This document shows positions 58,142-64,000 of a stretch of DNA of 64,000 nt, one piece after another; the first letter of the stretch is position 1; each line of letters begins with the position of its first letter. Made by a program: the position numbers and the translations under genes. The stretch comes from Fen-330 sp050008465. GTDB lineage: Bacteria > Acidobacteriota > Terriglobia > Bryobacterales > Bryobacteraceae. The notes under the pieces are model-generated. The model made no database searches and was not told where the DNA came from. It saw only the letters and a list, made by a program, of their open reading frames with translations. The stretch is from NCBI GenBank assembly GCA_050008465.1, contig JBEKMO010000017.1, positions 1 through 64,000 of the forward strand, in the 5' to 3' direction.

Positions 58142-60196
58142 ATGATCGGCAAACTCAGGGTAGTCATTGTCTCTTCCGGGCTGGTCTTAACGCTGGCCAG
58201 GCCCGCCCCGGCACAGATTCCCGCCTCAGCCCCGGCGCCGGACAACCGGGCCTCGGCGTACTACAACTTCGCCATGGGCCACATGTACGCGGAACTGGCG
58301 TCCAACTACGGGTACCGCTCCGAGTATGTCGACAAGGCCATCGAACACTACCGGGCCGCTCTCAAGTCGGATCCCGGCGCGGGGTTCGTGAGCGAGGAGT
58401 TGACCGACCTCTATATCCAGGCTGGCAAACTGGCGGATGCCGTCGCCGAGGCCGAGGAAATGCTGAAGCGGAATCCCGGCAACCTGGAAGCCCGGCGCAT
58501 GCTGGGCCGCATTTACTCGCGCCTGATTCAGGACCCGCAGCAGAACCGGATCAACGAGGAGCGGCTGCGCCAGGCCATCGAGCAGTACCGCGCGATTACG
58601 GAGAAGGACGGCAAGGACCTGGACGCCTGGCTGATGCTGGGCCGCCTGTACAAGATCGGGCAGGATTCCGCCGGAAGCGAGAAAGCGTACAAGAAGGCGC
58701 TGGAATTGGATCCCGACAACGAGTACGCCCTCTCGGGACTGATGGTGGTCTATTCGGACCTCGGGGACGCCAAGAACGCGGTCGAGATGTCGCGCCGGCT
58801 GGCCGAGCGGAACCCCAATTCACGCACGTTGCGGGCGCTGGCCAAGGCTTACGAGGACGTGCACGATTTCGCCGCTGCGGTACAGACACTCCGCCGCGCC
58901 TTGGAACTGGCGCCGCACGACCTGGACCTGAGCAGGAGCCTGGCTGAGGACCTGCTGCTCTCGGGCGACATCGACGGCGCGCTGAAATCGTATACCGAGC
59001 TGGCCCAGGGGGATCCGAAGGACGCGGGTCTGCAACTCTTCCTTTCGCGGATCTATCGCCAGAAGCGGGACTTCGCGAAGGCGCGGGAGGCGCAGGACCG
59101 CGCTCTGGCCCTAAACCCCGATAACCTCGAGATCCGCTTCAACGACGTCAACCTTCTGGAGGCTGAGGGCAAGTACGCCGACGCCATCGCCCGCCTGAAT
59201 CAAATCCTGGATTCCACCACCAAGCGGGCTTACTCCAAGTCCGAGCAGAGCAACCGGGCCGCTCTGCTGGAAACGCTTGGCTTTCTATATCGCTCGAACG
59301 AGCAGTACGCGTTAGCGGTCGAGACCTTTCAGAAGATTGCCGCGCTGGATGCGGATGCCGGCCCCAAGGCTGCCGCGCGGGTCATCGACACCTGGCGCCT
59401 GGCCAAAGAGTTCGCCAAGGCCGAAGAGCAGGCCGAGGCAGCTTACAAGAAGTACCCCAATGACCGGACCGTAAGAGTCGTTCGCGCGTCCCTGCTCGCC
59501 GACCTCGGCCGCACTGAGGAAGCGGCGGCGGCTACCAAGCAGCTCCTGGGCGGCAAGGGCGACCGCGAGATCTACCTGGCCCTGGCCCAGATCTACGATA
59601 AGGGCAAGAAGTTCTCGGAGATGGCCCAGGTGCTCGATGCCGCGGCCAAGCTTTCGGAGAGCGATGAGGAGAAGGGCGAAGTCTTTTTCATGCGCGGGGC
59701 GATGTACGAGAAGATGCAGAAGCTCGACCTCGCCGAGGCCGAATTCCGCAAGGTCCTGGAGATCAATCCCCAGTACGCTTCCGCGCTCAACTATCTCGGG
59801 TACATGCTGGCCGATCGCAGTATCCGGCTTGCCGAGGCGCAGGAACTCATCCGCCGGGCGGTGGCTCTGGAGCCGAACAACGGCGCATTCCTCGACAGCC
59901 TGGGCTGGGTGGAGTTTCGTCTGGGGAAACTGGACGAGGCGGAAACCTATCTGCGGCGAGCGCTGGAGCGCCTCTCGCGCGACCCAACCGTGCACGACCA
60001 CCTGGGCGACGTGTACTACCAGAGGGGCCGCTTGAAGGATGCCATCGTGCAATGGGAGATCTCGCTGCGGGAGTGGCGGTCGAGTTCGCGCGCCGAGATG
60101 GATTCGGCCGAGACGGCAAAGGTTCAAAGGAAGCTCGAGGACGCCCGCATTCGCTTGGCCAAGGAAGCCGGAGCGGTCCCGCCACCGCAGCGGTAG
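58142..60196 (+). CDS. Exported TPR-repeat protein
   Basis: The 684-residue product has a signal peptide (LRVVIVSSGLVLTLARPAPA) and at least a dozen tetratricopeptide repeats, for example YNFAMGHMYAELASNYGYRS, AVAEAEEMLKRNPGNLEARR, KAYKKALELDPDNEYALSGL, YALAVETFQKIAALDADAGP and AETYLRRALERLSRDPTVHD. TPR arrays are scaffolds for multi-protein assemblies in the periplasm or outer membrane; no partner can be named. I start at 58142; an ATG at 58121 is a possible alternative, and a TATACT box at 58070-58075 fits either. The frame upstream of 58121 lies in the leader. Confidence 0.82.
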   Translation: MIGKLRVVIVSSGLVLTLARPAPAQIPASAPAPDNRASAYYNFAMGHMYAELASNYGYRSEYVDKAIEHYRAALKSDPGAGFVSEELTDLYIQAGKLADAVAEAEEMLKRNPGNLEARRMLGRIYSRLIQDPQQNRINEERLRQAIEQYRAITEKDGKDLDAWLMLGRLYKIGQDSAGSEKAYKKALELDPDNEYALSGLMVVYSDLGDAKNAVEMSRRLAERNPNSRTLRALAKAYEDVHDFAAAVQTLRRALELAPHDLDLSRSLAEDLLLSGDIDGALKSYTELAQGDPKDAGLQLFLSRIYRQKRDFAKAREAQDRALALNPDNLEIRFNDVNLLEAEGKYADAIARLNQILDSTTKRAYSKSEQSNRAALLETLGFLYRSNEQYALAVETFQKIAALDADAGPKAAARVIDTWRLAKEFAKAEEQAEAAYKKYPNDRTVRVVRASLLADLGRTEEAAAATKQLLGGKGDREIYLALAQIYDKGKKFSEMAQVLDAAAKLSESDEEKGEVFFMRGAMYEKMQKLDLAEAEFRKVLEINPQYASALNYLGYMLADRSIRLAEAQELIRRAVALEPNNGAFLDSLGWVEFRLGKLDEAETYLRRALERLSRDPTVHDHLGDVYYQRGRLKDAIVQWEISLREWRSSSRAEMDSAETAKVQRKLEDARIRLAKEAGAVPPPQR

Positions 60197-60282
60197 TGTC
60201 GCGTCTCTGAAGTGCGTTGACCGCTTGCTTGCGCGCACGGCTCAGTAACCGAGCCGCGACCGCGAGGGAGCGGTGGGCGCTC

Positions 60283-61452
60283 TTACAGGGCTTCCAGAAT
60301 CAGGCACTTGAGGTAGTGCGTTTCGGGCACCGTCAGCAGGATGGGGTGATCGAGCGCCTGGGTTCGCCGCTCCAGTACCCTGACCACCCGCCCGGCGTCG
60401 AGGGCGGCGGCGGCGATGACCTCCAGCAGCATCGCTTCGCTGACGTGGTGAGAGCACGAGCAGCTCACCAGCCTCCCGGCCGGTTCGAGCAGCTCTAGCG
60501 CCCGTAGGTTGATCTCCTTGTACCCGCGGGCGGCGCCCTCCAGGCTCTCGCGCGACTTGGCGAACGCCGGAGGGTCGAGCACGATGGTCGAGTACCGCTG
60601 GCCGGCCGCCCTCAACCCTCCCAGCAAGTCGAAGACGTTAGCCTCCCGGAAATGGACATTCCCGATCCCGTTGGCGGCGCGGTTCCGCTCGGCCAGCGCC
60701 AGCGCCTGGGCCGAGCTGTCCACCGCCTCGACCGCATCGCACCTGGCCGCCAGATGCAGGGCGAATCCGCCCGTCGAGGTGAAGCAGTCCAGCGCCCGGC
60801 CGCTCGCGTATCGGGCCGCCGCCAGGTAGTTCTCCCGTTGGTCCAGGAACACGCCGGTTTTCTGGCCGCGCAGCAGGTCGGCGTGCAGAAGCAGGCCGTT
60901 CATGCGGATGGCAACCAGTTCCGGCGCCTCGCCCGCAAGCAGGCCGGAGACCAGAGGAAGGCTCTCGCGCTTGCGCACCGCGACGTCGTTGCGCTCGACG
61001 ATCCCGCGTGGAGAGAACACCTCGGAGAGCGCAGCTACGATCTCGGGCTTGGCGCGCTCCATCCCCTGGTCCAGGGTCTGTACGGCCAGGTATTCCGCAT
61101 ATCGATCTACCACCAGAGCCGGGAGCAGGTCGCCTTCGCCGTGTACGACCCGGTAGGCGTCGGTATCGGAAACCAGTCCCCGCCGGCGCTCGTCCGCCGC
61201 CACCAGCCGCTGCCGGTAGAACTCCCGGTCGATGGTCTCGGCGCGCGAACTCAGCAGGCGCAGGCAGATCTGTGAGGTGGAGCTGTAGTGCGCCGTGCCC
61301 AGCGTCCGCCCGGCGGGATCTACCACCCGAACCGCGTCGCCCGGAGCCGCCTGGCCGCGGTCGATTACGTCGGAGGCGAACACCCAGGGATGGCCCGAAG
61401 CCAGCCGGCCGGCGCCCTTCCGGGAGACGCGTACCGCGGGGAGGTTGGGCAC
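60283..61452 (-). CDS. RlmI-like class I SAM-dependent rRNA methyltransferase with PUA domain
   Basis: The 389-residue enzyme has an N-terminal PUA domain (KGAGRLASGHPWVFASDVID, LGTAHYSSTSQICLRLLS), a central EEHEE-like region (ADERRRGLVSDTDAYRVVHG, EGDLLPALVVDRYAEYLAVQ), and a C-terminal Rossmann methyltransferase: RALDCFTSTGGFALHLAA, ANVFDLLGGLR and the catalytic-site VLDPPAFAKSRESL, then LVSCSCSHHVSEAML. RlmI methylates a 23S rRNA cytosine at C5. The CSCSHH pair is that of this family. It starts with GTG directly after the htpX stop codon, so the two are co-translated. Confidence 0.9.
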   Translation of the reverse strand: MPNLPAVRVSRKGAGRLASGHPWVFASDVIDRGQAAPGDAVRVVDPAGRTLGTAHYSSTSQICLRLLSSRAETIDREFYRQRLVAADERRRGLVSDTDAYRVVHGEGDLLPALVVDRYAEYLAVQTLDQGMERAKPEIVAALSEVFSPRGIVERNDVAVRKRESLPLVSGLLAGEAPELVAIRMNGLLLHADLLRGQKTGVFLDQRENYLAAARYASGRALDCFTSTGGFALHLAARCDAVEAVDSSAQALALAERNRAANGIGNVHFREANVFDLLGGLRAAGQRYSTIVLDPPAFAKSRESLEGAARGYKEINLRALELLEPAGRLVSCSCSHHVSEAMLLEVIAAAALDAGRVVRVLERRTQALDHPILLTVPETHYLKCLILEAL

Positions 61453-62307
61453 CTAGATCGGCTGAGGGAGCGCCATCCGCTCGAGCCGCGCGATGCGATC
61501 TTCGGTGGCGGGGTGGGTTGAGAACAACCGGCCGAACCACTGAGCGGTGAATGGCTTGATGATGAACATGTGCGCGGTGGCGGGCGAGGCGTTCATGGGC
61601 ACGCGCTTCGACCAACCCTCCAGCTTCTGGAGCGCCGAGATCAATCCCGACGGACCCCCGGCGTACTGCGCCGAGGTGGCATCGGCCGCGTACTCCCGCG
61701 TGCGGGAGATCAACATCTGGATCAGCAGCGCGGCGAGCGGCGCAAGCAGCAGCATCAGCAGCCCGCCGATCCCGCCGCCGTTGTCGTCATCGTCGCTCCG
61801 CCCGCCGAAGTAAAACGCCATGCGGGCCGCAAAGGTGATCGCCGCCGCAAGCGTGGCCGCCACCGAGCTGGTGAGGATGTCCCGGTTCTTCACGTGCCCT
61901 AGTTCGTGAGCCAGCACCCCCTCGAGTTCGCGGTCGTCCATGACCCGCAGGATTCCCTCGGTCACGGCCACCGAGGCGTGCGCGGGATTGCGCCCGGTGG
62001 CGAAGGCGTTGGGCGATTCCTCCGGGATCAGCCACAGCTTGGGCATCGGCAGCCCCATCCGGTGGCAGAGATTTTGGACCAGCGGAGCCAGCCTCCTGTA
62101 AACCTCCCAATTCTGGCTTTCGCTGACCGGCTGCGCGGAGTACGTGGAAAGGGCGATCTTATCGGAAAAGAAGTAGCTGGCGAAGTTCATCGCCACGGCG
62201 AGGCCTAGTCCGATCACGAGGCCGTTCCCGCCGCCCAGGCGCTCTCCGAGCAATAACAAGACGCCGCTCAACAATCCGAGCAACAGCGCCGTCTTGAGAC
62301 GATTCAC
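61453..62307 (-). CDS. htpX: Zinc metalloprotease HtpX (M48 family)
   Basis: HtpX is a membrane-bound protease in quality control of membrane proteins. The 284-residue sequence has two N-terminal membrane helices (LKTALLLGLLSGVLLLLGER, VIGLGLAVAMNFASYFFSDK), the zinc motif HELGH inside RELEGVLAHELGHVKNRDIL with the third ligand Glu later (SRTREYAADA), and two further helices near residues 150-215. The GTG at 62307 follows GGGAGG at 7 bases. The RlmI-like gene follows with no gap. The short-heat-shock gene hsp20 lies nearby, in keeping with a stress setting. Confidence 0.93.
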   Translation of the reverse strand: MNRLKTALLLGLLSGVLLLLGERLGGGNGLVIGLGLAVAMNFASYFFSDKIALSTYSAQPVSESQNWEVYRRLAPLVQNLCHRMGLPMPKLWLIPEESPNAFATGRNPAHASVAVTEGILRVMDDRELEGVLAHELGHVKNRDILTSSVAATLAAAITFAARMAFYFGGRSDDDDNGGGIGGLLMLLLAPLAALLIQMLISRTREYAADATSAQYAGGPSGLISALQKLEGWSKRVPMNASPATAHMFIIKPFTAQWFGRLFSTHPATEDRIARLERMALPQPI

Positions 62308-62338
62308 AGTGCCGCCTCCCAAGATCTATTGTGGCACC

Positions 62339-62420
62339 AATTGACGATTGACGATTTGGCCATTGACGAATGGCCCGCGGCAGTCAATCGTCAATGCTGC
62401 AATCGTCAATCGCCAATCCG
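62339..62420. repeat. ATTGACGATT palindromic repeat cluster
   Basis: Between htpX and hsp20, TTGACGATTGACGATTTGGC is followed by GGCAGTCAATCGTCAATGCTG and CAATCGTCAATCGCC: direct and inverted units of the same decamer seen around the S23 gene at 48.7-49.1 kb. No gene is present in it. Confidence 0.7.
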
Positions 62421-62430
62421 CCAGCTTCGC

Positions 62431-62877
62431 CTATTCGCTCACGTCGATCTTGATGGCGCGGGGCTTTACGGCCGGCTTCTTGGGCAGCGTCACCGTGAGC
62501 ACACCGCTCTTGTAGTCGGCCTTCACCTTCTCGGCATCCACCGTCTCGGGAATGCTGAAGCAGCGCATGAACTCGCCGTAGCTGCGCTCGATACGGTGGT
62601 AGCCAACCGTCTTGTCTTCGTTCTTTTCGAACTTGCGCTCGCCTTTCACCGTCAGGGTGCCCTGCTCGAGCTCGATCTGGATGTCCTTCATGTCGACGTC
62701 CGGCAGGTCAGCCCGGAGTATCAGGTCGTTTTCAGTTTCCAGGATATCGACCGGCGGAGCCCAGGGCCGGGTGGTGGCGGGTTCGCTGAAGAGCCGGTTG
62801 ACGGCGTCTTGAAAGAGCCGGATTCCGGTGGGGAAATCGACATCGCCGAATGGATCGGAGCGCTTAGTCACTGGCAT
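62431..62877 (-). CDS. Small heat-shock protein Hsp20
   Basis: The 148-residue chaperone has the alpha-crystallin domain: WAPPVDILETENDLILRADL, PDVDMKDIQIELEQGTLTVK, GERKFEKNEDKTVGYHRIER, SYGEFMRCFSIPETVDAEKV and DYKSGVLTVTLPKKPAVKPR, the last with the I/V-x-I/V-like C-terminal tail (RAIKIDV). It should hold unfolded proteins in a soluble state. The ATG has GGAGG 7 bases ahead. A consensus sigma70 promoter lies 35-63 bases upstream. Confidence 0.93.
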   Translation of the reverse strand: MPVTKRSDPFGDVDFPTGIRLFQDAVNRLFSEPATTRPWAPPVDILETENDLILRADLPDVDMKDIQIELEQGTLTVKGERKFEKNEDKTVGYHRIERSYGEFMRCFSIPETVDAEKVKADYKSGVLTVTLPKKPAVKPRAIKIDVSE

Positions 62878-62911
62878 GATGGTTTATCCTCCTGAGTTAA
62901 ACTACAATACG

Positions 62912-62940
62912 ATCATAAAACATGAGCATAGGCATGTCAA
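62912..62940 (-). promoter_or_regulatory. Sigma70 promoter of hsp20
   Basis: On the minus strand TTGACA (62940-62935) and TATGAT (62917-62912) with a 17-base spacer, 35 bases before the hsp20 ATG. It is the best match to the housekeeping consensus in the window. No CIRCE or ROSE-like element was recognised. Confidence 0.65.
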
Positions 62941-63070
62941 GTATTTCTGCACACACTATGAGCATGTCTCTGTTGCGTACCACCATGCAGTTGAAAATAA
63001 ACGGCTTAAATGAATACGGGGCACTGCGCCATGGCTGGCCAGGGCCCCGCGTTTCGGGAAACTGATGTGG

Positions 63071-63538
63071 CTACTTCGATTCCGTGCCGGGCTCCTCGCC
63101 CTCTTCGACCTCGCGCCCTTCTTTGATGGCTTTGATCCGCTCTTCTTTGCGTTTGGCGCGCTCCGCCGCGCGCTTCACCAGCTCGGAACCCACCAGCTCG
63201 AGCATGGCTTGCTCGGCACCGTCTCCCTTGCGGGGACCCAGGCGCACAATGCGGCAATAGCCGCCCTCCCGCTGGCCGAACCGCGTGCCCAAGGTGTCGA
63301 ACAGCTTCTTCACCGACTTGGGCGTCTTCAGGAACGCGGCGGCCTGGCGGCGTGAATGCAGCGTATCGTCCTTGGCCAGGGTGATCATCTTCTCCACCAG
63401 GGGCCGCGCAGCCTTGGCCTTGGGCACCGTGGTGATGACGCGCTCCTGTTCGATGACGCTAGTCACCAGGTTCCGCAACAGCATCCAACGCGCGGCGATC
63501 GGTCGTCCTAACTTATACCCCGCAACCTTGTGTCTCAA
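63071..63538 (-). CDS. rplQ: 50S ribosomal protein L17
   Basis: The 155-residue protein begins MRHKVAGYKLGRPIAARWML and continues RNLVTSVIEQERVITTVPKA, ARPLVEKMITLAKDD, typical of L17. A charged C-terminal extension rich in E and K (about 25 residues) is longer than in E. coli. It follows rpoA with 10 bases between, the usual order at the end of the alpha operon. Confidence 0.97.
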   Translation of the reverse strand: MRHKVAGYKLGRPIAARWMLLRNLVTSVIEQERVITTVPKAKAARPLVEKMITLAKDDTLHSRRQAAAFLKTPKSVKKLFDTLGTRFGQREGGYCRIVRLGPRKGDGAEQAMLELVGSELVKRAAERAKRKEERIKAIKEGREVEEGEEPGTESK

Positions 63539-63548
63539 CGGTGTCCTC

Positions 63549-64000
63549 CTACTCGGTCAATCCCTCGAACTGCTCCCGGTCCGGATCCTGGTCCGCTTCC
63601 GCCGGGGGCTCCTCTTCCATCCGTTCCTCGCCTTCGTCCTCCGGGAACTCCTCCTCCTCCAGCTCGGCTTGCGGCGCCTGCGGTGTCACGGGGGTTCCGG
63701 ATCCCGACACCAGCCGGCCCTGGGCATCGAACTTCATGCCGAACTGCAAGCCCATCCCCTGAAGGATCTCCTTGATCTCGTTCAGGGACTTCCTCCCGAA
63801 GTTCTTGGTCCGCAGCATCTCGGCCTCGGTCTTCTGCACCAGGTCCGCGATGGTCTGGATGTTGGCGTTCTTGAGGCAGTTGTAGGAGCGCACGCTCAAC
63901 TCCAGCTCGTCCACCGAGCGGTTCAGGATCTCGTTCATCTGATCCATGGCCCGCTCGGCCGGCTCCTCGGCGACCTCGGGGAGTTCCTCGAAGTTGATGA
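63549..64000 (-). CDS. rpoA: RNA polymerase subunit alpha, C-terminal part (truncated by window end)
   Basis: The frame is open to the right edge, so only about 150 residues are seen. They include the alpha-CTD (ILNRSVDELELSVRSYNCLK, NANIQTIADLVQKTEAEMLR, FGRKSLNEIKEILQGMGLQ) that binds UP elements and activators, followed by an acidic tail. An internal GTG/ATG near 63947 should not be taken as a start. rplQ follows, as in most bacteria. Confidence 0.95.
   Translation of the reverse strand, partial: INFEELPEVAEEPAERAMDQMNEILNRSVDELELSVRSYNCLKNANIQTIADLVQKTEAEMLRTKNFGRKSLNEIKEILQGMGLQFGMKFDAQGRLVSGSGTPVTPQAPQAELEEEEFPEDEGEERMEEEPPAEADQDPDREQFEGLTE

Noticed and set aside
1..64000. tRNA, rRNA, riboswitch or other structured RNA genes
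   Set aside because: No cloverleaf, rRNA segment or recognised riboswitch core was found by reading; a covariance-model search would be needed to exclude rarer classes.

Overview
The window is GC-rich, densely coded bacterial chromosome, most likely from an Acidobacteriota member of the Solibacter/Bryobacter type. The pointers are a VWFA-related secreted protein of the kind typical of Acidobacteria, two Oar-like TonB-dependent receptors with an N-terminal carboxypeptidase-regulatory-like domain, Tat-exported sugar enzymes (a glycosidase-like protein and a Gfo/Idh/MocA oxidoreductase), and many exported proteins of no known function. No rRNA, tRNA, CRISPR array, transposase or integrase was recognised. 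This taxonomic call is inference from gene content.

Layout. 1-6.9 kb: end of a DUF4139 protein, an L,D-transpeptidase, a tiny membrane peptide, then an overlapping run of an unknown exported protein, an oligopeptide-type solute-binding protein and an NtrY-like histidine kinase; an outer-membrane barrel converges on it. 7-12.5 kb: VWFA-related protein, a 35-residue membrane peptide behind isocitrate dehydrogenase, a flavodoxin-like reductase, and a divergent RHH/XRE regulator pair sharing palindromic operators. 12.6-21 kb: dnaE with an intact PHP metal site, accA, a MacA-like adaptor with its ATPase but no permease, a LOG-family protein and a membrane protein. 21-33 kb: Tat-exported glycosidase-like protein, B12/radical SAM enzyme, DUF433/DUF5615 toxin-antitoxin pair, a frameshifted DUF4145 gene, nadE, a phosphoesterase-propeller protein that has lost its catalytic motifs, and a GH57 enzyme.

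33-41 kb: two Oar-like receptors, each behind a copy of the same ~125-bp block that carries a sigma70-like promoter and, in the second copy, the fossil 3' end of the GH57 gene. 42-46 kb: one 1314-codon gene fusing topoisomerase III to a RecQ helicase, joined by a linker encoded by a palindromic, intergenic-type repeat. 46-55 kb: BON protein, Gfo/Idh oxidoreductase, a Pit phosphate transporter behind a Pho-box-like site, a 23S-IVS-type four-helix-bundle gene between inverted repeats, and a minus-strand chain of five genes coupled by 4-bp overlaps (three exported unknowns, thiD, an MFS exporter), then an AT-richer deaminase gene. 55-64 kb: TPR proteins, miaA, htpX plus an RlmI-like methyltransferase, hsp20, rplQ and the 3' part of rpoA.

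The strongest candidates for something new are the TopoIII-RecQ fusion with its repeat-derived linker, the phosphoesterase stripped of its metal-binding segments, the solute-binding-protein/kinase operon, the deaminase with an unknown N-terminal half, and the duplicated promoter block in front of the two receptors. Several genes (topoIII-recQ, gfo, the RHH gene, nadE) have a -10-like hexamer 6-9 bases before the start codon, which suggests leaderless mRNAs.
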